Shown: in pieces, positions 17,160 to 25,139 of the stretch | How the letters are laid out: each line of letters opens with the position of its first letter | Position numbering within the stretch: position 1 is the first letter of the stretch | NCBI RefSeq assembly: GCF_039649665.1 | Contig: NZ_JBDJAW010000029.1 | Coordinates: 1 to 64,000, forward strand | Direction of reading: 5' to 3' | Source: Microbispora sp. ZYX-F-249 | GTDB lineage: Bacteria > Actinomycetota > Actinomycetes > Streptosporangiales > Streptosporangiaceae | DNA length: 64,000 bases | The notes under the pieces: generated by a model | Seen by the model: the letters and a program-made list of their open reading frames with translations, nothing else | Told to the model about the DNA's origin: nothing | Database searches by the model: none | Program-made: the position numbers and the translations under genes

Positions 17160-18796
17160 CCGGCGAACACCGCCCCCCTGCGCACGACGTACGGACCGAG
17201 GACGAGGACGTCCACCGGGGCGGAGCCGAAGCACTCCAGCGCGTCACGGGGATCGTCGACCATCGGGCGGCCGGCCGTGTTGAGGCTCGTGTTGACCACC
17301 ACCGGCAACCCGGTGCGGGCCTCGAACTCCTCGAGCAACCGGGCCAGCAGCGGGTCGCGCCCGCGTTCGACGGTCTGGATCCGGGCCGTGCCGTCGACGT
17401 GGACGACCGCGGGAATCCGGTCGCGCCACTCCGGCCGCACGTCATGGACGAACAGCATGTAGGGGCTCGGCGTCGGGCCCCTGCCGAAGATCGTGGAGGC
17501 GCGTTCCGCCAGCACCATCGGGGCGATGGGGCGGAACTGCTCGCGGCCCTTCACGTCGTTGAGCCGCTCGGTGTTGCGGGGGTTGCCGGGGTGGGCGAGC
17601 AGGGACCGGCGGCCGAGCGCCCGGGGGCCGTACTCGGCGCGTCCCTGGAACCAGGCGATCACGCGGTCGGCGGCGAGCTCGGCGGCCACGGTCGCGGCGA
17701 GGTCGGCGGGGCGCTCGTAGGGAACCCGCGCCACGTCGAGCCAGGCGCCCAGCTCCTCGTCGCTCCAGGTGCGGCCGAGGTCGGCGCCGGGCATCGGGAC
17801 GACGGGATCGCCGCTCGCCTGCGCGAGGTGCAGCGCTCCCCCGAGCGCGGTGCCCGAGTCGCCCGCCGCGGGCTGCACCCACACCTCCTCGAACGGGCCC
17901 TCCGCGAACAGCCGGGTGTTGGCCACGCAGTTGAGCGCCACTCCCCCGGCCATCGTGAGATGACGGGCGCCGGTCCGCTCGTGCAGCCATTTCGCGAGGT
18001 CGAGCAGCACCTCCTCCAGGCGGACCTGGACGCTCGCCGCGAGGTCGGCGTGGTCGGCCGTCCACTTCTCGCCCTTGCCGAGCCCCTTGGCGTAGACGCT
18101 CCAGTCGATCGGCTCGACCCGGAAGCCCCCGTCGCCGGTCGGGTAGATGAGCTCGCGCATCTCACGCAGGAAGCGCGGCTCGCCGTAGGAGGCGAGGGCC
18201 ATCACCTTGTACTCGTCGCTGGACCGGAGGAAGCCGAGGTGCTCGGTGAGGTCCTCGTACATGAGCCCGAGGGAGTGCGGCAGCGCCTGGCTCGCGAGGA
18301 CGGTCAGCTCGCCGTCCCGGTAGTGCCCGGCGAGGTGCGAGACGGCCTCGCCCCGGCCGTCGCAGACCAGCACCGCCGACTCGCGGTACGGCGCGGCCAG
18401 CCCGGCCGACGCGGCGTGCGCGATGTGGTGGGGGACGAACCGCACCTGGGCGGCGTCGAGACCCGGCAGCGCGGTGGCCAGGAAGTTGGGCGCGCGGCGG
18501 GCGTAGGCGGTGCGCAGGTCCTCCCAGCGCTCGTCCTGTCCGGGCCCCCCGGGCACCACGAGCGCGGGGTCGTAGGAGTAGGCGACGCCGTCGAGGTCCT
18601 CCGGCCGCAGCCCGGCCTGTTCGAGGCACCACGCGGCGGCCAGCTCGGGCAGTTCCCAGGCAGAGAAAGGGACCGGTCGCTTGCCGTGCTTGCGACGGCT
18701 GAAGCGCTCTTCTTCCGCTGCGGCGATCACCTCACCATCCACGACCAGCGCGGCGGCTGGATCATGAAAAATCGCGTTTATCCCCAAGAACCGCAT
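17156..18796 (-). CDS. carbamoyltransferase (NodU/TobZ/CmcH family)
   Basis: A 546-residue protein from ATG 18796 with GGAGG seven bases upstream. The N-terminal Kae1-like domain (FLGINAIFHDPAAALV, EERFSRRKHGK, PHHIAHAAS, VCDGRGE, SSDEYKVMALASYG) binds carbamoyl-adenylate, and the C-terminal YrdC-like part has WFQGRAEYGPRALGRRS, REQFRPIAP and VNTSLNTAGRPMVDDP. These enzymes transfer carbamoyl from carbamoyl phosphate via carbamoyl-AMP to a sugar or antibiotic hydroxyl. It is the first gene of the nine-gene minus-strand operon, so carbamoylation of a glycan sugar is the natural reading. Family identity is firm; the acceptor is inferred. Confidence 0.92.
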   Translation of the reverse strand: MRFLGINAIFHDPAAALVVDGEVIAAAEEERFSRRKHGKRPVPFSAWELPELAAAWCLEQAGLRPEDLDGVAYSYDPALVVPGGPGQDERWEDLRTAYARRAPNFLATALPGLDAAQVRFVPHHIAHAASAGLAAPYRESAVLVCDGRGEAVSHLAGHYRDGELTVLASQALPHSLGLMYEDLTEHLGFLRSSDEYKVMALASYGEPRFLREMRELIYPTGDGGFRVEPIDWSVYAKGLGKGEKWTADHADLAASVQVRLEEVLLDLAKWLHERTGARHLTMAGGVALNCVANTRLFAEGPFEEVWVQPAAGDSGTALGGALHLAQASGDPVVPMPGADLGRTWSDEELGAWLDVARVPYERPADLAATVAAELAADRVIAWFQGRAEYGPRALGRRSLLAHPGNPRNTERLNDVKGREQFRPIAPMVLAERASTIFGRGPTPSPYMLFVHDVRPEWRDRIPAVVHVDGTARIQTVERGRDPLLARLLEEFEARTGLPVVVNTSLNTAGRPMVDDPRDALECFGSAPVDVLVLGPYVVRRGAVFAG

Positions 18797-18982
18797 CGGT
18801 TTCCCTCCGTTGCGCAGTGGAGGTCTGGTTACCGAGAGAAGCGCTACTAAACACTCCTTTGTAGAGAAGTCGACGTCTGTGGGTGATGCACTCAATAACT
18901 GCTACTCTGCGTAACCATCGCCCGGTGTTTGCCGCTTTGTCCCCCGGGTAGCCCGGCGGGCGATTCGCGCAGGAGGTCGTAC
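18797..18982. promoter_or_regulatory. divergent control region of the glycan locus
   Basis: This 186-bp region separates the carbamoyltransferase (minus) from the GmhB-like gene (plus) and must hold promoters for both arms. It is noticeably AT-richer around 18840-18915 than its flanks. I could not assign -35/-10 boxes with confidence. Strong ribosome sites flank it on both sides (AGGAGG at 18971-18976 on plus; GGAGG on minus). Confidence 0.5.
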
Positions 18983-19561
18983 GTGCAAGGTCCCGCCCGC
19001 AGGCCCGCCGCGGTGCTCTTCGACCGCGACGGAACGCTTGTTCATGACGTCCCTTACAACTCCGACCCTGATCGTGTCGAGCCGGTCGCGGGGGCGCGGG
19101 AGGCGCTCGCACGACTCCGCGCGGAGGGCATCCCGGTGGGGATCGTGACCAACCAGTCCGGGGTGGCCAAGGGCCTCATCGCGCCGGAGGCCCTGCGTGC
19201 CGTGAACGACCGCGTGGAGTCCCTGCTCGGTCCGTTCGACGTGTGGGAGATCTGCCCGCACGACGACGGCGACCGCTGCGACTGCCGCAAACCCGCGCCC
19301 GGCCTCGTGCTGCGCGCGGCCCGGCGGCTCGGCGTCGCCCCGGAGGACTGCGTGGTGATCGGCGACATCGGCCGGGACGTGGAGGCGGCCCGCGCCGCCG
19401 GCGCGAGGGGCGTCCTCGTCCCGACCCCGGTGACGCTGCCGGAGGAGGTGTCGGCCGCCCCCGAGGTGGCGCCCGACCTCGCCGCGGCGATCGATCTGGT
19501 GCTCGCGGGGATTCAGCTCACAGCTGAGGATGAGGAGGGCGGGACCGGGGCAGGTGGGTGA
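18983..19561 (+). CDS. gmhB: D-glycero-D-manno-heptose 1,7-bisphosphate 7-phosphatase-like HAD enzyme (GmhB)
   Basis: A 192-residue HAD phosphatase. GTG 18983 has AGGAGG six bases upstream. LFDRDGTLVHDVPY is HAD motif I (nucleophile and acid Asp), VTNQSGVAKG is motif II, and CPHDDGDRCDCRKPAPGL is the zinc-binding C-x-H...C-x-C loop specific to the GmhB/HisB-N group, with its motif III Lys. VIGDIGRDVEAARAAGA is motif IV. GmhB removes the 7-phosphate between the two HldE reactions. It is the one heptose gene placed on the divergent arm, which completes gmhA-hldE-gmhB within 6.3 kb. Confidence 0.9.
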   Translation: MQGPARRPAAVLFDRDGTLVHDVPYNSDPDRVEPVAGAREALARLRAEGIPVGIVTNQSGVAKGLIAPEALRAVNDRVESLLGPFDVWEICPHDDGDRCDCRKPAPGLVLRAARRLGVAPEDCVVIGDIGRDVEAARAAGARGVLVPTPVTLPEEVSAAPEVAPDLAAAIDLVLAGIQLTAEDEEGGTGAGG

Positions 19562-19621
19562 GGCAGCGGCAGGAGGCACGGTGTTGCGAGGCCTGCAGGA
19601 CGACGGACGGGGAGCGATGCG

Positions 19622-20575
19622 ATGAAGATCATGGTCTGGCACGTCCACGGTTCGTGGACCACCTCCTTCGTGCACGGGGCGCACGAGTATCTGGTGCCGC
19701 TCACCCCCGACCGCGGCCCCGACGGGCGGGGCCGGGCCGACACCTATCCCTGGCCCGGCAGCGTCCGGGAGGTCCCGTACGACCGGTTCGCCGCCGAGGA
19801 CGTCGACGTGGTCGTCTACCAGCGGCCGCACGAGATCGAACTGGCCCGCGAGTGGCTGGGGCGCGACGTGCCCGGTGTCTACGTGGAGCACAACACCCCG
19901 GCCGGGGACGTGCCCAAGAGCCGCCACCCGCTGGCCGACCGGGACGACATCCCGCTCGTCCACGTCACCCACTTCAACGACCTGTTCTGGGACTCCGGGC
20001 GGGCCCCGACCCATGTCATCGAGCACGGCGTGGTCGACCCCGGCTATCTCTACACCGGCGAGCTGGCCCGCGCCGGCGTGGTCGTCAACGAGCCGATCAG
20101 GCGCTGGCGGGTCGCGGGGACCGACCTGCTGCCCACGTTCGCCGCGACGGCCCCGCTCGACGTGTTCGGCATGAAGGTGACCAACCTGCCGTCCAAGCTC
20201 GGCCTGGACCGGGAGATGGGAACGTTCGAGGACCTCCCCCAGGCCGCCATGCACGCCGAGCTGGCCCGGCGGCGGGTCTACCTGCACCCCTACCGCTGGA
20301 CCTCGCTCGGACTGTCGCTCATCGAGGCCATGATGATCGGCATGCCGATCGTCGCGCTCGCCACCACCGAGGCCGTGGAGGCGGTGCCGCCGGAGGCCGG
20401 GGTCGTCTCGACCAAGCTGCCCACGCTGCTACGGGCCCTCGACCGGTTCGCGAACGAGCCCGAACTCGCCGTCCAGGCCGGAAAGGCGGCCCGCGCGGCC
20501 GCGCTGGCCCACTACAACCTCGACCGCTTCCTCGCAGACTGGGACAGATTGCTCACCTCGATCGTCCCGGCATGA
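19622..20575 (+). CDS. glycosyltransferase (GT-B, GT4-like)
   Basis: A 317-residue protein. ATG 19622 follows GGGGAG by seven bases. It opens MKIMVWHVHGSWTTSFVHG, has VYVEHNTPAGDVP, and a C-terminal domain with YLHPYRWTSLGLSLIEAMMIGMPIVAL, the E-x-M-x-x-G donor motif of GT4 enzymes. The N-terminal domain is shorter than in standard GT4 (overall about 60 residues less). It is 60 bases downstream of gmhB and probably co-transcribed. It could be the transferase that uses the heptose product or caps the glycan. Such short GTs with carbamoyltransferase neighbours are a recurrent actinomycete arrangement as far as I recall. Confidence 0.82.
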   Translation: MKIMVWHVHGSWTTSFVHGAHEYLVPLTPDRGPDGRGRADTYPWPGSVREVPYDRFAAEDVDVVVYQRPHEIELAREWLGRDVPGVYVEHNTPAGDVPKSRHPLADRDDIPLVHVTHFNDLFWDSGRAPTHVIEHGVVDPGYLYTGELARAGVVVNEPIRRWRVAGTDLLPTFAATAPLDVFGMKVTNLPSKLGLDREMGTFEDLPQAAMHAELARRRVYLHPYRWTSLGLSLIEAMMIGMPIVALATTEAVEAVPPEAGVVSTKLPTLLRALDRFANEPELAVQAGKAARAAALAHYNLDRFLADWDRLLTSIVPA

Positions 20576-20687
20576 CCCGTTCCTGGGCCGGCCCGTCGCC
20601 TATGGCGTTCCTGGGAAAGGCCTTACCCCCGGATGAGGCCGGCCTCCCTTCCCCCGGACGTACGCTGCAGGGTGGCAAGGGGGAGCC

Positions 20688-21236
20688 ATGCCCGATTCCC
20701 GGGAGATCCATGACGCTTTCGCTGAGGCACTCCGCACGCACGACGAGAGGCGCCTCCTCGACTGCTTCCACCCGGACGCCGTTCTCGTAACCCCCGTCGG
20801 CATGGTCGAGGGGCACGAACAGATCGAGTGGTATTTCGGCCAGTTCTTCTCCACCGTGCCCGACCTGACGACCGAGGTCACCACGATGCGGGCCCACGGG
20901 GACACCATCGCCGTCGAATGGGTCACGTCGGGGAGCCAGGCGGGCGGGATGCTGCTCCCGGACGGCACCGAGATCCCCGGCACCGGCCGCCCCGTCCGCT
21001 GGACGGGATGCGGGATGTGGACGGTCGAAGACGGCAGATTCGTCGCCGGGCGCATCTACTACGACCAGTTGGCCGCTTACATGTCGCTGGGCTGCCGGCT
21101 CGCGCGGACGGAACCCGGCTCCGCGGCCGCTCCCGTCGACGTGGGCGTCCCTGATCCGGAGCCCGGACCCGGGCCCGCCGCCGAGTCGCGCACCGGCGCC
21201 GTACGCCGCCTTCTCCGCAGGCTCGCCGGCCGGTGA
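20688..21236 (+). CDS. SnoaL/NTF2-like protein
   Basis: A 182-residue protein. ATG 20688 has AAGGGGGAG upstream. Residues 1-130 are an NTF2-like cone fold: DAFAEALRTHDERRLLDCFHPDAVLVTP, then EGHEQIEWYFGQFF, then VEWVTSG and the closing FVAGRIYYDQLAAY. Such folds serve as small polyketide cyclases, ketosteroid-isomerase-like enzymes or ligand-binding proteins. The last 50 residues are Pro/Gly-rich with a basic end (RRLLRRLAGR) and are unlike the family. It stands alone between the glycan locus and the TIR gene; a specific role is not evident. Confidence 0.8.
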   Translation: MPDSREIHDAFAEALRTHDERRLLDCFHPDAVLVTPVGMVEGHEQIEWYFGQFFSTVPDLTTEVTTMRAHGDTIAVEWVTSGSQAGGMLLPDGTEIPGTGRPVRWTGCGMWTVEDGRFVAGRIYYDQLAAYMSLGCRLARTEPGSAAAPVDVGVPDPEPGPGPAAESRTGAVRRLLRRLAGR

Positions 21237-21401
21237 CCATCCCTGCGGGTTTCCGGAATGACCCCGTGCACGAGGACCGGTCGCACTTGCCTATGGGCAG
21301 GTTATGCCGTTGACGAGTCATACCGTCCAACGTGAGATGTAGCTTGATGTGAGCATATGTGATGGTTCGCAGCTTGTGATTGCTGGCGCTGGGCGGAGAC
21401 T

Positions 21402-23237
21402 GTGACTCAAATCTTCATCGCTTCTTCAACCGAAGGTCGCCCGTACGCCGAGATGATCGCGGCTAATCTCATGGACCAGGGCGTCGTACCGCTACTGTGG
21501 TGGAGTCAGGCCTCATTCCCCATCGGTACGACGTTGATTGAGGCATTGATGGACATCCTGGAGAGGGTGGACGGCGCAATCATCGTGATGACTCCCGACG
21601 ACCGGGTGACCCGGCGCGGGACGATTACGTACTCACCAACCCAGAACGTCCTCCTGGAATATGGGCTCTTCGCCGGGAAACTGGGCCGGGCAAACGTGGC
21701 CATCGCGAAGATCGGCAATCTCAAGATGCCGTCAGATCTGGACGGAGTCGTATATATCAACCTTCGCGCGATCGATCCGAGCGAAGACGAGATCGTTTAC
21801 CGGAGCGTGGAACTGAAGCCGAGCTTCTCGACGTGGCTGCACGAATTGGATGCCCAGAGCAGCGATGGCGCGAGGCTGGCCGCCCTGGCCCACCGTGTCG
21901 CACCTACCGCACGTCCGGAAGACAGACTGCGCATCAAGGCTCGTATGCTCTGCGAGCGCGTGGATCCCAAGGCATTCCAGAGGCTCACGGCCGATAGCGT
22001 CGAGCATCTGTTACTCAAGCACACCTTCGAGAACGAGCCGCACAACGATGTCGGCTACAGATTCACCACTCCAGTCAGCTCTTACCTCGCGCTGACCCGC
22101 ATCATCCCCGGCTCGGACGACGAGCGGGTACTCGCCGCGCATTTCGCCAGGAACGTCGCGGAGTTGATCGCGAGTCGCGCGATCGAGCCCACTGTCCTGG
22201 CGATTTCCAAGAACGCGGCTCTGGGGTTGCTGCAGTCCGTCGCGAAGCAACTGCGCTTCCCGGTGGTCCTCATCGCGCCTTACGGGCCCAACAGAAAGAA
22301 TCCGATAGAGGGATATTATGAGGTCGGCGATCGGGCGGTCCTGCTGCACGATGTCGCGCTCAGCGGCCACCATCTTGTGGACTGCATAGTGACCCTGCGC
22401 AACGCGGGCCTCTACGCGAATCACCTCGTGACGCTCGCCCAGCACTACTCCGACGAGGCTGAACTGAAGGCACTGATGCGCGAGAACGAGATAGAGATGT
22501 TCGCAAGCGCGTTGCTGCTGCCTACCAGAGGCCGGGTGATCTGCACCAACCCCGCGACGGCGGTGGCCTCGCCGTCGGTTCTCGACTGCGTGCTCTGCGA
22601 CGTCGTCGCCGGCCGGGACACGGCGCCCGTGTGGGAGATTCTGCACCCTTCGGAGATCGGCTCCGAGGTGGTGATGGAGAGCAGCAATTTCGTCGCGACG
22701 GCTGACGTGGCGCCCCTGGCACCGGGTCACACTCTCATAATCACCAAGCGGCACGCGCTGTCGATGTCGAAGTGCTCGCCGGAGCAGTTGGCCGAGCTCG
22801 ATGCCTTCCGGCGCCGGGTCGCGGAACATCTGAGGCGCGCCTACGGGAATCCGACGATCATGTTCGAGCATGGGTTGTGCAACCGTGCACGGGCGTCCGG
22901 ATGCGGGGTGGACCACGCTCATCTCCATGTCGTCCCCGTGACATGTTCGGTGACGGAGACCTTCCTTCAGGACTTCGATGTCAGTCCGCTCAGGCATCTG
23001 GCGGAACTCCGGGACAAGGTTGAGCTGAGCAGCGAATATCTCATGCTCATCGATGATGAGGAGAATGCCTACTTCGCCCTGACGGGAGCTCCTACCAGGC
23101 AGTACTTCCGCCGCGTCATCTCGACCCGGCTGAACCGCGAGCTCTGGAACTGGAACGACGAACTCCTGCTGCGGAGACGAGACGAGGTGAGAGAGCTGAT
23201 CCTCCATCTCCACAGCACCTTCGGCACGAAACCCTGA
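21402..23237 (+). CDS. TIR-like / orotate-PRTase-like / HIT-domain fusion protein, candidate defence effector
   Basis: A 611-residue soluble protein with three parts. Residues 1-150 match the TIR-like nucleotide-binding domain of PF10137 (CAP12/Pycsar-effector type): FIASSTEGRPYAEMIAANL, SQASFPIGTTLIEAL, IVMTPDD and NVLLEYGLFAGKLGR, with E86 as the likely NADase glutamate. Residues about 195-375 resemble orotate phosphoribosyltransferase; the PRPP-loop position reads VLLHDVALSGHHLVDC, with one acidic residue of the usual pair lost. Residues about 392-600 are a HIT domain: CVLCDVVAG, an LAPGHTLIITKRH strand, and DHAHLHVVP with H505-x-H507-x-H509. GTG 21402 has GGCGGAG upstream. GC is roughly 60 percent by sampled lines versus over 70 in the flanks, which suggests transfer. 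No CD-NTase or cyclase is adjacent. TIR NADase defence is an inference from the family; the fusion itself is directly visible. Confidence 0.88.
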   Translation: MTQIFIASSTEGRPYAEMIAANLMDQGVVPLLWWSQASFPIGTTLIEALMDILERVDGAIIVMTPDDRVTRRGTITYSPTQNVLLEYGLFAGKLGRANVAIAKIGNLKMPSDLDGVVYINLRAIDPSEDEIVYRSVELKPSFSTWLHELDAQSSDGARLAALAHRVAPTARPEDRLRIKARMLCERVDPKAFQRLTADSVEHLLLKHTFENEPHNDVGYRFTTPVSSYLALTRIIPGSDDERVLAAHFARNVAELIASRAIEPTVLAISKNAALGLLQSVAKQLRFPVVLIAPYGPNRKNPIEGYYEVGDRAVLLHDVALSGHHLVDCIVTLRNAGLYANHLVTLAQHYSDEAELKALMRENEIEMFASALLLPTRGRVICTNPATAVASPSVLDCVLCDVVAGRDTAPVWEILHPSEIGSEVVMESSNFVATADVAPLAPGHTLIITKRHALSMSKCSPEQLAELDAFRRRVAEHLRRAYGNPTIMFEHGLCNRARASGCGVDHAHLHVVPVTCSVTETFLQDFDVSPLRHLAELRDKVELSSEYLMLIDDEENAYFALTGAPTRQYFRRVISTRLNRELWNWNDELLLRRRDEVRELILHLHSTFGTKP

Positions 23238-23265
23238 GCTCGATCCTCGAGTTCGGCTCTGGGCC

Positions 23266-23284
23266 CGGCCGGTTGAGCCGGCCG
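23266..23284 (+). terminator. short hairpin after the TIR fusion gene
   Basis: Arms CGGCCGG and CCGGCCG with a five-base loop lie 29 bases past the stop at 23237. There is no T-tract; a modest terminator candidate. Confidence 0.45.
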
Positions 23285-23376
23285 CGTACCCACCCCGATG
23301 CCGACCGCATGATTGTTTACCGAGAACGGGACACCGCGAGGGCAGGTGATCCAGCCGGGGTGGGAAGAGGCTCCTC

Positions 23377-23901
23377 ATGATGCGCAACCTGGTGAACGGC
23401 GCCGTCGGCGGCGCGCTCGCGACGGCCGTGTACAGCGCGATGCTGATGGCGGCGGACAAGGCCGGCGTGCTGGAGGAGCCGCCGCCGCGCCGGTTCGCGC
23501 GGCTGACCCTTCCCGGGCGCGACAAGCCCAAGAGGGGCGAGAACGTGCTCGGGACGATCGCCCACTTCGCGTTCGGCTCCTCCTGCGGTTCGATGCTCGG
23601 CCTGCTGTCGGCCGGTCAGCGGGTGCCCGTCCCGATCGGCACGGCGTACGGGTTGCTGGTGTGGTACTTCGGCTGCCAGGGCCTCGCGCCGAGCATCGGC
23701 GCGCACCCGCCCGTCCCGAAGGACCGCGTGGGACGCCAGGCCGCGCTGCTGGCGGGACACCTGATGTGGGGCACCGCGCTCGCCCTCGCGCTCAACCGGT
23801 TGCGGACCGAGAAGACGCCGCTGACCGCCGAGATCGCTCCCCGCGTACGCGAGCAGGTGCGGCGTGTCATGCCCACCCCCCAGCCGGTCTCCGCACGCTG
23901 A
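23377..23901 (+). CDS. small membrane protein, DUF1440/DUF6789-like
   Basis: A 174-residue protein from ATG 23377 (tandem ATG ATG; GAAGAGG upstream). Four hydrophobic stretches are visible: near residues 7-26 (GAVGGALATAVYSAMLMAA), 60-78, 85-105 and 125-145. GTIAHFAFGSSCGSMLG and HLMWGTALALALN recall YagU/DUF1440-type inner membrane proteins. It is monocistronic, convergent with the hydrolase. A stretch of PPPRRF and KPKRGE forms a basic cytoplasmic loop. Function unknown. Confidence 0.72.
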   Translation: MMRNLVNGAVGGALATAVYSAMLMAADKAGVLEEPPPRRFARLTLPGRDKPKRGENVLGTIAHFAFGSSCGSMLGLLSAGQRVPVPIGTAYGLLVWYFGCQGLAPSIGAHPPVPKDRVGRQAALLAGHLMWGTALALALNRLRTEKTPLTAEIAPRVREQVRRVMPTPQPVSAR

Positions 23902-23919
23902 TCCCGCCCGCTCGTCCGG

Positions 23920-25029
23920 CTACCAGAAGCGGACTTCCGGATACTTCGCCGACGGCCCGTCCAGCAGGGGCCGCCGCTTGCCCTTCAGGTGCGTGTCGAG
24001 GAAGGCGGTGACGTAGTCCCGGGTGATCCGGAGGGATCGCGCACCGTCGATCGGGGCCACCCGCATGCCGAGCTGCGGTCCGAGCACCGCGTAGTCGACG
24101 AAGCTCACGTGCTCGGCGCCGGTGACGGTGAGCCAGTGCTTCCATTCACCGGTGACGTGGGGCCAGAACAGGTCCCACGACTTCGGCTCCCCGCCGGTGA
24201 CCGGCCGCTGCCGCGGGTTGCCGATCATCATGAACGGCTTGGTGATCGGTTCGGCGGGGGTCGCGGGGTTGTAGGAGCCGTCCAGGTTGACCGCGGCCCT
24301 GATCCGGTCGCTCACGGGAAGCAGATGGGCGGCGCTCTGGCCGCCGATCGAGTGCCCGACCATCGCGACCCCGCGTTCGTCGATCAGCCGGTTCCAGCGC
24401 CCGGCCCGCTCCAGCCGGTCCAGCACGAAGGTCGTGTCGGCCGCCCGCACCCGGGCGACCTTCTCCCCCAGCTCCGGGGTCTGACCACCCGCACCGGCCT
24501 CGAACGTGACGGTCCTGCCGCCGGGGAACGTGGTGGCGACCGACTCGTAGGTGTGCTCGATGCCCGCGACGACGTAGCCCCGGCTCGCGAACTCCTCGGC
24601 CAGCGAGGTCAGCGTGGCCCGTGGCATGGTCATGCCGGGCGACATGACCACCAGCGGCCATCCGCCCTTCTTCGCCAGCGCGGGCGCGTCGGCGCGGGCG
24701 TACGTCCTCGTCTTCGTGAGCGTGTCCGGCGGGAGGTCCTTCAGCTGGGGAAATCCCTTGAGGATCAGCGCCGACTCCTGCGGGGTGACGTACGGCGCGG
24801 TCGTGCCCTTCGCCCTCACGGCCGGATACCAGACGGAGACCATCAACTCCCGCGGCCTGCCGTCCACCCAGGGGTCGGGCCGGTGGGAGTCGACCAGATG
24901 GACGTCGGACCGTCCGACCGCGTAGTGCCCGGTCGGAGCGGGCAGGGCGGGCGCGGGCTCGGGAGCGGCGGAGGCGCCGCCGGTGAGGGGCGACAGGGCG
25001 ATCGCCCCGGCGACGAGGAGGTTCTTCAT
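23920..25029 (-). CDS. secreted alpha/beta hydrolase, PAF-acetylhydrolase-like
   Basis: A 369-residue protein from ATG 25029, where MKNLLVAGAIALSPLTGGASA makes a signal peptide. VSVWYPA and PLVVMSPGMTMPRATLTSLAEEFASRGYVV are typical of the platelet-activating-factor acetylhydrolase/dienelactone group. The nucleophile elbow is GHSIGG, the acid lies near AAVNLDGSY, and the His is in GAEHVSFVDYA. Expect an extracellular esterase or lipase. It is divergent from the histidine kinase at 25140, so the pair could be functionally linked, for example as a target of that two-component system, but this is only positional. Confidence 0.82.
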   Translation of the reverse strand: MKNLLVAGAIALSPLTGGASAAPEPAPALPAPTGHYAVGRSDVHLVDSHRPDPWVDGRPRELMVSVWYPAVRAKGTTAPYVTPQESALILKGFPQLKDLPPDTLTKTRTYARADAPALAKKGGWPLVVMSPGMTMPRATLTSLAEEFASRGYVVAGIEHTYESVATTFPGGRTVTFEAGAGGQTPELGEKVARVRAADTTFVLDRLERAGRWNRLIDERGVAMVGHSIGGQSAAHLLPVSDRIRAAVNLDGSYNPATPAEPITKPFMMIGNPRQRPVTGGEPKSWDLFWPHVTGEWKHWLTVTGAEHVSFVDYAVLGPQLGMRVAPIDGARSLRITRDYVTAFLDTHLKGKRRPLLDGPSAKYPEVRFW

Positions 25030-25069
25030 GCCCGTCACCCTGCCGGGCGGCGCCGCCGTATCGTCCCCT

Positions 25070-25107
25070 GCGAAGGTCACGCGACGTGCGCGACTTTCGT
25101 AGGGGGT
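25070..25107. promoter_or_regulatory. imperfect palindrome in front of the 25140 kinase gene
   Basis: GCGAAGGTC and GACTTTCGT face each other across a GCG-rich centre (25070-25100), followed by AGGGGGT. A related ACGAAAGTAGGGG occurs at 26953-26965 just past the response regulator gene. This could be an autoregulatory operator of the LuxR-type regulator. Confidence 0.4.
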
Positions 25108-25139
25108 CGCTCCGCCGGACGCACCAATAGCCTCTGACC

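Noticed and set aside
9285-20575. Septacidin- or hygromycin-type antibiotic cluster
   Set aside because: No nucleoside, cyclitol or aminotransferase core genes are present; only sugar supply, glycosyl transfer and carbamoylation.
21237-23376. A CBASS or Pycsar operon around the TIR fusion gene
   Set aside because: No CD-NTase, nucleotide cyclase or Cap2/Cap3-like gene flanks it; neighbours are a SnoaL-like and a DUF1440-like protein.
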